DNA of 64,000 nt from Ktedonobacterales bacterium (lineage in GTDB: Bacteria > Chloroflexota > Ktedonobacteria > Ktedonobacterales > DATBGS01), in assembly GCA_036557285.1 (NCBI GenBank), contig DATBHW010000045.1:1-64000 (forward strand). Reading direction: 5' to 3'. Shown here piece by piece: positions 40,831 through 49,328 of the stretch (its first letter is position 1; each line of letters begins with the position of its first letter). Both the position numbers and the translations under genes were made by a program. The notes under the pieces were generated by a model. It did not search any database. It was given only the letters and a program-made list of their open reading frames with translations, and had not been told where the DNA came from.

Positions 40831-41169
40831 TTAGCGGGAGAACTCGCCTCGATCACGGACCCCGATCACCAACAGGACGGTCCCCGCCACGACCAAGAGG
40901 CCCCCACCACAACAGCCGCCAGCGAGCTCACCCGCAGTGAGGTAGCGAGAAAACGTGATGCCGCCCGCGACGAGGAGGATAGCCCCGATCACCAGCCACA
41001 TCCTGCCCTCCACCGCTGTGCGCTCCAGCAGTGTCCTCTTGGGGAAGGCCCTGGCCCCTTGCCCCATCGCCTCGTCAGGTCGTTCGCGTGCTTCCTGGAT
41101 AGTCTCGGGGAGCGGCACCGTGAAGCGCCGGACTTGGGGATGGCGTGGAGGCGGTTCTGGTGGGAGCAT
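40831..41169 (-). CDS. small two-helix membrane protein
   Basis: A 112-residue protein with a polar, Arg/Pro-rich first half and two hydrophobic helices (MWLVIGAILLVAGGITF and CCGGGLLVVAGTVLLVIGV) near the C-terminus. It is 14 nt downstream of, and probably co-transcribed with, the 99-residue gene at 41184. No known motif. Its 3' end meets the convergent MarR-GNAT gene. Confidence 0.55.
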   Translation of the reverse strand: MLPPEPPPRHPQVRRFTVPLPETIQEARERPDEAMGQGARAFPKRTLLERTAVEGRMWLVIGAILLVAGGITFSRYLTAGELAGGCCGGGLLVVAGTVLLVIGVRDRGEFSR

Positions 41170-41183
41170 ATATAGCGGCCCGC

Positions 41184-41483
41184 TCAGATGGGGTAGACGG
41201 TGGGCCGCCGTCGCTCAATGCGAAAGAGGGGCGTATCGGTGAGCGGCTCTCCCTCGGGGTCCACGGCAAAGACCGCTCCGTCCCCATTGGCATCTGGAGG
41301 AACCAGGGCCACGGGCAACGAGAGGAGATCGGGGTTGTGCTGCTCCAGCCATACCAGCAACTGCTTAGGCCGCCAGTCGTCCCCATCCTGAACCAGCAGA
41401 TAGCCCTCCCCCAGGTGGGTGATTTCCTCCAAACTGGTCTGCAGCGTCAGGATGCGATAGGTAGAGTGGATGTGTCCCATCAT
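41184..41483 (-). CDS. hypothetical 99-residue protein
   Basis: Starts at tandem ATGs (41478-41483) after a strong AAAGGAGG. It has a soluble alpha/beta composition: TYRILTLQTSLEEITHLGEG, LLVQDGDDWRPKQLLVWLEQ. No motif that I recognise. It precedes the two-helix membrane protein as a likely two-gene operon. The strong ribosome binding site supports it. Confidence 0.6.
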   Translation of the reverse strand: MMGHIHSTYRILTLQTSLEEITHLGEGYLLVQDGDDWRPKQLLVWLEQHNPDLLSLPVALVPPDANGDGAVFAVDPEGEPLTDTPLFRIERRRPTVYPI

Positions 41484-41737
41484 TGAGCCTCCTTTCGAGC
41501 TCTGTCTCTCCTTGGCTTATCAATCTGCCACTCTTTTGGAGCGCAATCGGCGTGCCAACTGGCACTGGAAGGGAGCGCTGGCCCAGTCACTCAGCCTACC
41601 CCTGGCTCCACGACGAACCTTGCCGAGCTGCCATTCGTTAAATAACGCTTGCTGGTTTTAGCCCTACCCGCGAATGCTGCGACAGGGCGTCACTGTGCTA
41701 TACTGGAGCAAACGTGTTGTAAAAAGGAAGGTGAAAG

Positions 41738-42430
41738 ATGGATGCTCTACCCATCATTGGAATCGTTCTCAACGGCGCCCTTGCTGTGGTGGCGGTTTTA
41801 AGCCTGCGGGACAATCACAAACAGATAAAGGAAGGCAAGGAGCAAGCCAGAATAGCACAGGCGGAAGCGGTAGAGGCACGCCAGGACCAGCACCGTCCGT
41901 TGCTTATCTTGCTTCACGGTCAGACAGGAACGAATATCGCGGTTAGCAACGGGCAACTTGACTACAGCCACGCCTCGCAGTACGTCGCCTACAAGAATGT
42001 CGGCTCCGGGGTAGCAATAAACATCCAGGGGTGGGTCTATGGGTATATCCCGGAGAATTATTCTTTACAGCTTGCTACACGCTTTCAATTCGAAGCACAG
42101 GAACCTTTGCCTAAAGATGGAGAGAAGGGGTACAACGCGCGGTCTAATACTTTACATTTCACCTTTGAGGACAAGATTGGCGACTACAGTTTATTGGCCC
42201 CAAAGGGGATGATAGCGCGCGTTACGTTGACCTACCATGACATTTTCAACAGAAAGCATGCAGCGATATTCGACCTTAACCCTGATGGCGGCTGGATAAG
42301 CAGAGGCTTTCCCAAGATCGACAAAGACCTTGCGGACCTGGATAAAGAAACAGGCCAGCGGATAGCACAGGCGAATCAAGCCGTGCTTGATGCGGCAGCT
42401 CAGCGCCGTGCAATTCAACCGCCAAATTAA
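41738..42430 (+). CDS. membrane-anchored hypothetical protein
   Basis: A 230-residue protein with an N-terminal membrane helix (LPIIGIVLNGALAVVAVLSL), a short Gln/Glu/Ala-rich coiled coil (KEQARIAQAEAVEARQD) and a beta-rich domain (SQYVAYKNVGSGVAINIQGW, MIARVTLTYHDIFNRKHAA). The helix-coil-beta arrangement resembles proteins seen in mobile or defence islands, but the family is not identified. AAGGAAGG precedes the ATG, and an extended -10 (TGCTATACT, 41696-41704) lies upstream. Confidence 0.65.
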   Translation: MDALPIIGIVLNGALAVVAVLSLRDNHKQIKEGKEQARIAQAEAVEARQDQHRPLLILLHGQTGTNIAVSNGQLDYSHASQYVAYKNVGSGVAINIQGWVYGYIPENYSLQLATRFQFEAQEPLPKDGEKGYNARSNTLHFTFEDKIGDYSLLAPKGMIARVTLTYHDIFNRKHAAIFDLNPDGGWISRGFPKIDKDLADLDKETGQRIAQANQAVLDAAAQRRAIQPPN

Positions 42431-42451
42431 GGAGGAGATTAGCTAGCCAAA

Positions 42452-42481
42452 AAGATGGCGGGTGAATTCACCCGCCATCTT
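42452..42481. terminator. perfect 30-bp palindromic terminator
   Basis: AAGATGGCGGGTGAA and its exact complement meet without a spacer. On the reverse strand it is followed by TTTTT, so it ends the zinc-ribbon gene whose stop codon lies inside it. On the plus strand it follows the 41738 gene by 21 nt. Confidence 0.8.
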
Positions 42482-42842
42482 GCTTCTCCTGCTGCGCCAG
42501 GTATGCGCGTATCTTGTCTTCCAATGGACCATATATCCATTCGTCAAGCGCCTGTTCCAGCAGCGCCCGCGCCTGGGCAAGTACTTCGCGTTGATACACC
42601 ACATAGTGGCGAGCATCCTTCAGGTGTTCGCTCGTCATCTCCAGCTCATCGTACACCTCTCGAAGCTGCTGCTCGAGCTCTTCGACAATTACGTCGCGCC
42701 CGCCCAAGACTGGCCCGGTTTCGCGCTTCGTGCCGACACCCTTGACCACCGTGCGATAGGCGCCACAATCGGCGCAGTGGTGCTGCTGGGCAGAGACGTA
42801 CCCGGGAACTCTCTCCCATGCGTGCACATGTTCATCGGCCAT
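42468..42842 (-). CDS. zinc-finger and coiled-coil protein
   Basis: A 124-residue protein from the ATG at 42842 (AGGTGG upstream). N-terminal Cys/His ligands (HHCADCGAYRTV) suggest a zinc site; a long coiled coil follows (VEELEQQLREVYDELEMTSE through ARALLEQALDEWIYG). It ends within the terminator palindrome. It resembles small structural genes of phage-like elements, but I cannot assign a role. It is downstream of small membrane-protein frames at 42922-43308 on the same strand. Confidence 0.55.
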   Translation of the reverse strand: MADEHVHAWERVPGYVSAQQHHCADCGAYRTVVKGVGTKRETGPVLGGRDVIVEELEQQLREVYDELEMTSEHLKDARHYVVYQREVLAQARALLEQALDEWIYGPLEDKIRAYLAQQEKQDGG

Positions 42843-42921
42843 TGGCGGCCACCTCGGCTTTCTCTCTTGGGTTGACAAACGCGCGGGTCGCCATCGCTTA
42901 CCAACCTTTCTACTCGCATCG

Positions 42922-43170
42922 TCATCCCTGGTTTCTTCTCTTGAACCAATTGCTGATCCAGTTGACCGTGACAGCGGCTCCAGCCAGCATCAGGGCTGCA
43001 TACAGCATTTCTCGATTGCGCTTATTGAAGTATTTTTCGACGGCGTCCTCTTGCTCAGACGCGAACTGCTCGCTCAGCCGCTTTTCGAGTGCCGCCGCCT
43101 TCTCTCTGCACTGGTCTACAGACCAGAGAGGAAGAAGGAAGCCATGATCGCCAACGCTGTGATAATGATA
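42922..43170 (-). pseudogene. frameshifted small membrane-protein gene
   Basis: The reverse-strand frame ending at 42922 encodes CREKAAALEKRLSEQFASEQ then EDAVEKYFNKRNREMLYAAL and a C-terminal helix MLAGAAVTVNWISNWFKRR. It has no usable start codon before an in-frame stop. The adjacent frame just upstream encodes LVDLLAIIITALAIMASFF and stops at a TAG. A shift of one base within TTCCTTCTTCC would join them. It is either a degraded gene, a programmed frameshift or a sequencing error. Confidence 0.4.
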
Positions 43171-43179
43171 GCAAGCAAG

Positions 43180-43308
43180 TCAACCAGCAGAGATGTGACA
43201 TCGAGTCGCGCCCAGGTCTGGCTTCCAAAGCACGGTGATAAGGTCGGCGATGATTGCCCCAATGATACCACCAATAGCCGCAACCAGCAGCACATGCACC
43301 TGTTTCAA
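43180..43308 (-). CDS. 42-residue small membrane protein
   Basis: TTG start at 43308 preceded by AAAGGAGG; it encodes MKQVHVLLVAAIGGIIGAII with a further ADLITVLWKP and a short polar tail. One hydrophobic helix with small residues (holin-like or accessory peptide). Too short for a family call. It may be the 5' part of a longer gene broken by the frameshift described at 42922-43170. Confidence 0.4.
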   Translation of the reverse strand: MKQVHVLLVAAIGGIIGAIIADLITVLWKPDLGATRCHISAG

Positions 43309-43440
43309 GTCACACGCCTCCTTTGTAGGCGGCCCAATCTGCAGCGTGCTTGGTAATGCTATACTAGATCTGGCAGCGTGTCCTCTCCTGCATCGCCTGA
43401 CCCCTTTGTCAGCCGCTCCCGCGAGGGGTCTGCGCTGTTC

Positions 43441-44052
43441 CTAGTCCGCGTCCCACAAAAGGACCGCCTCGTGGCAGTGCTGGCACTGGAACAGATACAC
43501 CCCGATGGCGTAAGCCACCTGCCCATCTTCTGGGATATCTGGCCGAACCCCCGGCCAGACTTCTTCCGCGTGGGCCAGCCCTTCCATCCAGAGGGCATGC
43601 TCAGCGAAGAAGACCATGCCCCGGCCATCAGGGGCGAGCCGGTTCAACCCGGGTTGCCCTATTTCCTTGAGGAACCGACAATACTCGCCACAGTGGACGG
43701 GCCAGAGGAAGTCCTGCCAGGTGACCAGATGGGGTGTCCGCTGTTCGAGTTCTCTGGTCTGTTCTTGTGCCAACACCTGTCGCGTCTGAGAGGTGAGTTC
43801 TGGCTGTAGGTGGGCTAGTTGCTGCTCCAGGGCGGCAGTATCTCCCCGATTCGTGAACAGCTCGGCCTCGATGAGTCGCCCGCTGACCAGGCACTCCTCA
43901 CAGACGAAGGCGACCTCGCGCTTCCCAAAGAAGGGTCCCTCATAGCCAGGAAGGGAGCGATCACATAGCTCACACCTCTGCGGCTCAGGCCGGTAGGTGG
44001 AAAACTGATGGGGAAGTGTAAAGTAACGATAGCTTGGGATGCTCGGATTCAT
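43441..44052 (-). CDS. CbrC / UPF0167 family protein
   Basis: A 203-residue protein starting MNPSIPSYRYFTLPHQFSTY. It has two Cys pairs: CELCDRSLPGYEGPFFG with CEEC, and a late CQHCHEAVLLWD, typical of the CbrC (colicin E2 tolerance, UPF0167) family. The central helical part is Gln/Glu-rich. The biochemical role of the family is not established. It lies downstream of tRNA-His on the same strand, separated by ~220 nt with no obvious promoter. Confidence 0.8.
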   Translation of the reverse strand: MNPSIPSYRYFTLPHQFSTYRPEPQRCELCDRSLPGYEGPFFGKREVAFVCEECLVSGRLIEAELFTNRGDTAALEQQLAHLQPELTSQTRQVLAQEQTRELEQRTPHLVTWQDFLWPVHCGEYCRFLKEIGQPGLNRLAPDGRGMVFFAEHALWMEGLAHAEEVWPGVRPDIPEDGQVAYAIGVYLFQCQHCHEAVLLWDAD

Positions 44053-44275
44053 TCCAGGACCTTAGCACACGAGCGGCTTATCAAACGATCAGCTTTGTGC
44101 AGGATGCTGTTGCTTGACTCAGAAGTATACCCGCTCTTCTTCATTTTATCAACCGAGCCCTGTGCACCGGGCATGATGGAGAGCCAGTTTGTCTGCGCTC
44201 TATTGGAAGCACAGTTTGTCCGCAGCGGACAAACTGTAGGTAAAAGTAGGGGGCTTCAGAGGAATACGGGAACGA

Positions 44276-44352
44276 TGGGGTGACCGATGGGGCTCGAACC
44301 CACAACCACTGGAGCCACAATCCAGTGCTCTGCCAATTGAGCTACGGTCACC
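44276..44352 (-). tRNA. tRNA-His (anticodon GTG)
   Basis: The reverse strand folds as a cloverleaf: acceptor GTGACCG / CGGTCAC; D arm AGCTCAATTGGCAGAGC; anticodon arm CTGGATTGTGGCTCCAG with loop TTGTGGC and anticodon GTG; T arm with GGTTCGAGCCC. A genomic G-1 pairs with C73, as expected for tRNA-His, and the CCA end is encoded. Promoter at 44372-44401. Confidence 0.97.
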
Positions 44353-44371
44353 AGGCATGTTTCGCCTTTTT

Positions 44372-44401
44372 AGTATAGACTACAAATGCCAGGGTTGTCA
44401 A
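44372..44401 (-). promoter_or_regulatory. promoter of tRNA-His
   Basis: On the reverse strand, TTGACA (44396-44401), an 18-bp spacer and TATACT (44372-44377), ending 20 bp before the mature 5' end of the tRNA. Confidence 0.85.
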
Positions 44402-44429
44402 TAAAGCTAGCAAGGGCAGGAGGAAGCCA

Positions 44430-44861
44430 ATGGCCCAGGAATCGCCAGACCAATCTAGCGCAGTGCCCGGGTGGGACGAAGAGACGACGCCAGCATTGCT
44501 TCACGGAATCGAGCAATTCAATCACCGCGAATATTTTGAATGCCATGAAACGCTCGAAGGCATTTGGATCAAGGAGCGCAGGCCCATCCGCACCGTCTAC
44601 AAGGGTATCCTGCAAGTGGGCGTCGGCTGCTATCACCTGCTGCGCGGCAATTATCGCGGCGCCATTATCAAGCTGGATTCCGGCGCACGCTACCTCGAAC
44701 CATTTGCCCCGCGCTGCATGCGCGTTGATATTGCCCGGCTTATTGCCGACGCGCGTACCCTCCAGAGCGCCCTCACGCAACTTGGCCCCGAACACTTCCG
44801 CGAGGTAGACCTCAGCTTGCTGCCTGTCATTCATTATGATGCCGAGGCGCAGGGCAGATAG
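44430..44861 (+). CDS. DUF309 domain-containing protein
   Basis: A 143-residue protein with the DUF309 signature: LLHGIEQFNHREYFECHETL, EGIWIKERRPIRTVYKGILQ and VGVGCYHLLRGNYRGAIIKL. This is an all-helical fold with conserved acidic and His residues and unknown function. GGAGGAAG precedes the ATG. It is divergent from tRNA-His and upstream of the MFS transporter gene. Confidence 0.9.
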   Translation: MAQESPDQSSAVPGWDEETTPALLHGIEQFNHREYFECHETLEGIWIKERRPIRTVYKGILQVGVGCYHLLRGNYRGAIIKLDSGARYLEPFAPRCMRVDIARLIADARTLQSALTQLGPEHFREVDLSLLPVIHYDAEAQGR

Positions 44862-45041
44862 CTGATAGCCAATTTGGGTCACTCTTGCTCAGCAGATGTG
44901 GCGGCAGGTGAGAGCAGGATCAGGCGCCAGCAAAGCGCAAGCCAGCAAGAAGTTTGACGGCTATGCTATGCTGCAAGCAGTAAATTACTGCCTGGCTCGG
45001 CACGACGCTGCCATCTCACCAGGGGAGGACTGCTCGCGCGT

Positions 45042-46412
45042 ATGCAATCCGTATGGAAACGTCTTCGTGGTTCGTATCTCCTAAGCAACCCCGATCTCCT
45101 GGTCATCTGCCTGGGAGTCTTCGTCACCTTTCTCGGTATGGGCGTGGTGCTGCCCGTTCGCAATCTCTATGCCGAGCAAACCGGCTCATCTCCAACGGAG
45201 ATCGGCTGGATGACCGCCGCTTTTTTCGGGGCCACGTTCCTCTTCCTCCTCCCCTGCGGCTGGCTCACTGATCGCTTTGGCAGGAAGCTCATGCTGGCTT
45301 CCGGGCTGGGAGTGCATGGCGTCGTTGCGATCCTCTATCTGTTCTTCACCAGTCCCTGGGCTTTTATCGGCCTGCGCTTCGTGGAAGGTATCGGCGCGGC
45401 GGGCCTGATTCCTGCTGCCCGCGCCTACCTGGGCGATGTCACTCCCCCGGAACGTCGGGGCGAAGCGTATGGCGCGTTCAGCGCCGCCATCAGCGTTGGC
45501 CTGCTGATTGGCCCCGGTCTTGGTTCGGAGTTGGCTCTCTTTGGCTATCCGGCCCCGTTTCTCGCCAGCTCTGCTATGGCCTTTACCGTCGTGGCCCTCA
45601 GCTTGCTGCGGGTAGATGATACGCGCGTCAAAGACCACCTCTCCGCCGAAGCTGCCAAAATGAGCGTCAGCTTGTTCGATCAGCGCCTCCTGAAGCTCAA
45701 CCTCTGGGGGCCAATGGCCCTCACCTTTGGCCGCAATATCGCCCTGGGTCTCTTCAACGTGCTCTGGAGCATCTGGATGCACGATCTGGCCGTCAAGCAA
45801 GGTCTTTCCGAAACCGCCGCGCTCTCATTGATTGGTCTGAGCTATACGTGCTTTGCCCTGCCGCAGCTTTTCCTCCAACCGCTTGCCGGACGCTTTGCTG
45901 ACCGACACAAACGGGCGCTGCTCATCTTGATTCCAGGGCTGCTGCTGGGGGTCGTCTACACCATCTATGGGCTGCTGACCAGCCTGCCCCTCATCTGCCT
46001 CTTCGCCTTTGCTGAGGGTACACTCGTCAGCTTCTTTCAACCGGCGACTGACAGTTACCTCATAGATGTTTCGCCAGAAGAGGCTCGCGGACTCATTCAG
46101 GGCCTCTTTTATGCGATTGGTATGGTGGGTGGCTTCGCCAGCGCCATCATCACCCCCACGCTTTATAGACCTGGCGGAATACATCGCGTGTCCCCCTTTA
46201 TCTTCCTGGCGATTACCACCCTCATAACGACTTTCATCGGTTCGGCGATTGTGGCGCGCTTCGACCCGCGCAAGAAATGGCGGCCCAAAATCACCCCTAT
46301 CCTGACAGACATGGCGACCATCTACAGCGGCCACGCGCCGACCTTGAACGGGTCATATCATATGGCTCTGCCAGAAGAAGACCCGTCCTCCGAACTGCTG
46401 ACGAGCAATTAA
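45042..46412 (+). CDS. major facilitator superfamily transporter
   Basis: A 456-residue protein with 12 predicted membrane spans. The conserved loop 2-3 motif GWLTDRFGRKLMLASG and the repeat in the second half (QPLAGRFADRHKRALL) identify an MFS drug/sugar-type transporter. RFVEGIGAAGLIPAARAYLG matches motif B. Substrate unknown. GGGGAGGA lies 12-15 nt upstream of the ATG. The last ~40 residues are a polar tail. Confidence 0.92.
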   Translation: MQSVWKRLRGSYLLSNPDLLVICLGVFVTFLGMGVVLPVRNLYAEQTGSSPTEIGWMTAAFFGATFLFLLPCGWLTDRFGRKLMLASGLGVHGVVAILYLFFTSPWAFIGLRFVEGIGAAGLIPAARAYLGDVTPPERRGEAYGAFSAAISVGLLIGPGLGSELALFGYPAPFLASSAMAFTVVALSLLRVDDTRVKDHLSAEAAKMSVSLFDQRLLKLNLWGPMALTFGRNIALGLFNVLWSIWMHDLAVKQGLSETAALSLIGLSYTCFALPQLFLQPLAGRFADRHKRALLILIPGLLLGVVYTIYGLLTSLPLICLFAFAEGTLVSFFQPATDSYLIDVSPEEARGLIQGLFYAIGMVGGFASAIITPTLYRPGGIHRVSPFIFLAITTLITTFIGSAIVARFDPRKKWRPKITPILTDMATIYSGHAPTLNGSYHMALPEEDPSSELLTSN

Positions 46413-46465
46413 CCACGGGCTGGCTGCATTGGCTGCCCAGGCAGACCCACGAGAGAGGTTTCATC

Positions 46466-47521
46466 ATGCACGACGATATTACTGACATCCCTGGCCTGCG
46501 CGTGGGGCACGATACCAACCTTGAAGCAGGCACCGGTTGCACCGTCGTTCTCTGCGACTGGCCTATGGTTGGTGGGGTTGATGTGCGCGGCGGCGCACCA
46601 GCCACCCGCGAGACTGACCTGCTGCGCCCTCATTACATGGTACAAGAAGTACATGGCGTCGTGCTGACGGGGGGCAGCGCCTATGGGCTGGATGTCGCCA
46701 GCGGCGTCATGCGCTACCTGGAAGCGCAGGGCGTGGGCTATGCGGCTGGTGAGTCGCTTGTCCCCATCGTCCCAGCGGCAGCGTTGCTCGATCTCGGCCT
46801 GGGACGCGCCGACATTCGGCCCGATGCCGCCGCTGGCGAACGCGCCTGCCAGGCAGCCGCCAACGGACCCGTCGCGCAGGGCAACGTGGGCGCTGGAACG
46901 GGGGCCACCGTTGGCAAGTTTTTGGGTTTCACCCAGGCCATGAAAGGCGGCCTGGGCAGCGCCAGCGCCAGCCTGCCGTCTGGCACGCTGATGGGCGCGC
47001 TCGTCGCCGTCAATGCGGGCGGCGATGTACGCGACCCGGAGACACAGCGCATCCTCGCTGGCGCGCGCCATCCCTCCGGCCAGGGCTTTCTTTTCGACAG
47101 CCCGTCGGTCATTACCACACCGACCCAACCGGATGCCGCATCAGCCCCGTCAGGCGGCGCGCCCATGTCAGATTCCCCCTTTGGCACATCGCCGCTGGCA
47201 AACACCACTATCGCCGTCGTCGCCACCAACGCCCGGCTGACCAAAACCGACGCGAACATCATCGCCCGCATGGCGCATGACGGGTTGGCGCTGGCAATTC
47301 GCCCGGTTCACACGCCCTTTGACGGCGACACCATCTTTGCGCTGGGTACAGGTCGTCCGGCGCAAGACGCCAGAGCCATGCCGCTGGACCCCATAGAACT
47401 CAGTATGCTGGGCGCGGCAGCCGTACAGACGCTCGCGCGTGCTATCGTCAAGGCGATCCAGGCGGCAGAATCCTTGCATGGCATCCCCGCCGCGCGCGAT
47501 CTGGCGCGCCAGGGTGCATAA
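46466..47521 (+). CDS. P1 family (DmpA-type) self-processing peptidase
   Basis: A 351-residue protein beginning MHDDITDIPGLRVGHDTNLE, with the DmpA/BapA fold: GGVDVRGGAPATRETDLLRP, VLTGGSAYGLDVASGVMRYL, GNVGAGTGATVGKFLG and GTLMGALVAVNAGGDV. In this family the precursor autocleaves to expose a Ser or Thr nucleophile; NTTIAVVATNARLTKTDANI is the most likely region of the nucleophile strand. Possible aminopeptidase or amidase. It starts 53 nt after the MFS gene, likely in the same operon. Confidence 0.9.
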   Translation: MHDDITDIPGLRVGHDTNLEAGTGCTVVLCDWPMVGGVDVRGGAPATRETDLLRPHYMVQEVHGVVLTGGSAYGLDVASGVMRYLEAQGVGYAAGESLVPIVPAAALLDLGLGRADIRPDAAAGERACQAAANGPVAQGNVGAGTGATVGKFLGFTQAMKGGLGSASASLPSGTLMGALVAVNAGGDVRDPETQRILAGARHPSGQGFLFDSPSVITTPTQPDAASAPSGGAPMSDSPFGTSPLANTTIAVVATNARLTKTDANIIARMAHDGLALAIRPVHTPFDGDTIFALGTGRPAQDARAMPLDPIELSMLGAAAVQTLARAIVKAIQAAESLHGIPAARDLARQGA

Positions 47522-48210
47522 GCCAGATCGAAAGAGGGCTTTAGCAGGTTTGACAGGCGCTGTATGCATCAGAGGTTGGCCGTTTCAAGCAACAACAGAC
47601 CCCGACCGCAGCGGGTTTACCCGCGCGGCTCATCAGCTACCCATCTTTTGCCAGCGTTTATCGTGTTGTTACGTCCGCAGCAGCCCTCCTCTTTAGCCTG
47701 AGCGTACCTATCTTCGCCATGCGCCATCGGGCGCAATCAGCCGGAAGCCTTTCCTCGTGCCGCACAGAAAAGAAGCAGATGAGGCCAGTGGGGGAGGACG
47801 CCGCCCAGCGGAGGGGCGGATGTCGGCAAAGAAGACGCCGACAACCTGTGCGCAGCAGGAGAGGGCGACTAAGAAAAGCGCAGCCGAAAGCGCAAGGCGA
47901 AGAACGCCTATGGAGGATCGTGTCGTGCGACCACCTGCGACTGAGCCAACCCAGCCTGCCAGCGAAACCGGGCCAGTGGGGGCGGCAAACGGAAAGCGCG
48001 GCAGGTGGGCGCTGCAATCAGAGCGGGTAGCCACAAGAGCAACCTTTTCTTCGCTAGGCAGTCGCACGACACAAAGACACGCTACAAAGACAAGAGCAGG
48101 AGCAGCATGATCATTGCGTGGCATTGTGGGGGCACGCCACGGCAAAAATGCGTGCTCTGTTACAAGTGACGGACAACAAGCCAGCCAGTAACAGAAAGGT
48201 GACGAAACGT
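47522..48210. other. 689-bp region without a supported gene
   Basis: Overlapping open frames exist on both strands. The best candidate is a plus-strand basic, Thr/Arg-rich 96-residue frame from the ATG at 47820 after GGAGGGG; another is a hydrophobic reverse-strand frame (47708-48145). Neither shows a domain. A small GCGGGT-TT-ACCCGC palindrome lies near 47610. Confidence 0.4.
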
Positions 48211-48846
48211 TCAGCCTGTTCCATGCTCTTTATCTTCGAGCGGCGCATCCCGCCGCAAAAGCTCCAGAAGGGCAACCAGCATGCGCGCCGTAGCGCCCCA
48301 GATGCGGTTGGGACCGTAATCGAAGAAATAGACCGTATGGGGCTGACCTGCGCGCACCCACTCTTCGGCGTGGAAGATAGCTGGATCGGCCAGGTCGGCC
48401 AGCGGCGCTTCAATTACCTCCGCTACCTCTTCAGGATTGAGACGCAAGAGGCCAGGGCCGCTGGGCAACAACCCCACAAACGGCACAATCGTAAAATTGC
48501 TCACCACCGTTACCACCGGCTCCAGCGTTCCCAGGAGCGCCACCCGTTCTGGAGCCAGGCCAATCTCCTCCTCGGCCTCGCGCAGAGCAGTATGCTCTAG
48601 CGCCCCATCCGTCGGCTCATATGAGCCGCCAGGAAACGAAATCTCACCCCGATGGGCGTTCAACGTTGCCGCCCTGCGCGTAAAAAGCATATGGGGGCGA
48701 CCATCGCGCAGATACACGGGCGCCAGGACTGCTGCAATGCGCTGGCCTCCTGGCGCCCCCACCGGGACAGCGCCTGAGAGCGGCGCCAGCGTTCGCCGCA
48801 GGCGCCGCACAATGGTCTCAAGATCAGCGGAAAACAGGGATGACAT
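48211..48846 (-). CDS. NudL-type Nudix hydrolase (CoA pyrophosphatase)
   Basis: A 211-residue protein with the Nudix box GX5EX7REUXEEXGU: GGSYEPTDGALEHTALREAE then EEIGL. It is preceded by RRAATLNAHRGEISFPGG, which is typical of the YeaB/NudL subfamily that cleaves CoA and its derivatives. The C-terminal YFFDYGPNRIWGATARMLV is also characteristic. Monocistronic, on the reverse strand. Confidence 0.92.
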   Translation of the reverse strand: MSSLFSADLETIVRRLRRTLAPLSGAVPVGAPGGQRIAAVLAPVYLRDGRPHMLFTRRAATLNAHRGEISFPGGSYEPTDGALEHTALREAEEEIGLAPERVALLGTLEPVVTVVSNFTIVPFVGLLPSGPGLLRLNPEEVAEVIEAPLADLADPAIFHAEEWVRAGQPHTVYFFDYGPNRIWGATARMLVALLELLRRDAPLEDKEHGTG

Positions 48847-48978
48847 GGGCGCTACTCGTTCTCTTCGCTCCTCGCTCTGCCTTCCTCACTCCACCGGAAG
48901 CACTCGACCATCAGTATAACATAGCCAGAACGTGTAGTATGAATCTTGTCACAGTTGTCTTGTGACGGGGGGTAGCAC

Positions 48979-49008
48979 TTGCATAATAGCGCGGTGATCG
49001 GGTATAAT
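48979..49008 (+). promoter_or_regulatory. promoter of the S1 gene
   Basis: TTGCAT (48979-48984), an 18-bp spacer and a perfect TATAAT (49003-49008). The start near 49015 gives a ~310-nt leader that includes the hairpin at 49086-49114. Confidence 0.7.
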
Positions 49009-49085
49009 ACAGATACATAAGTGGGGGCACTACATAGAGGAGACTCGCGCCGGGCCGTGAGTGTTGCAGTTTGTTCTCAAAGGTG

Positions 49086-49114
49086 AGAGCTTACGCGCCT
49101 GTAGGCTCTTTTTT
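49086..49114 (+). terminator. attenuator hairpin in the rpsA leader
   Basis: AGAGCTTAC / GTAGGCTCT (one G-T pair) with a 6-nt loop is followed by a run of six T at 49109-49114, a canonical intrinsic terminator. It lies ~70 nt after the predicted start and ~215 nt before the S1 gene. It could attenuate expression or release a short RNA. Confidence 0.7.
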
Positions 49115-49328
49115 CGTTCCTGTGTTGCTTCGCCTGTACAAAAGAGCATATCACCTCCTTTCGGTTCGCGGTCAGCCTGTCTGTCTCCCCCGCTTATTCG
49201 CCTACGCACAGTCGCGCTTCACTTCGTAACGTCCAGGCGTGAGGGTTCCTCTCCCCGCGCTCCTGTACGCCGAGCGCCCGCGCGGCGGCCACGGCAAAAC
49301 AGCGAAATGAGGGGGTGTAGACAAACCC

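Noticed and set aside
47708-48145. Reverse-strand 145-codon hydrophobic frame
   Set aside because: Overlaps an equally long plus-strand frame; neither shows a domain or a good ribosome binding site with coding bias.
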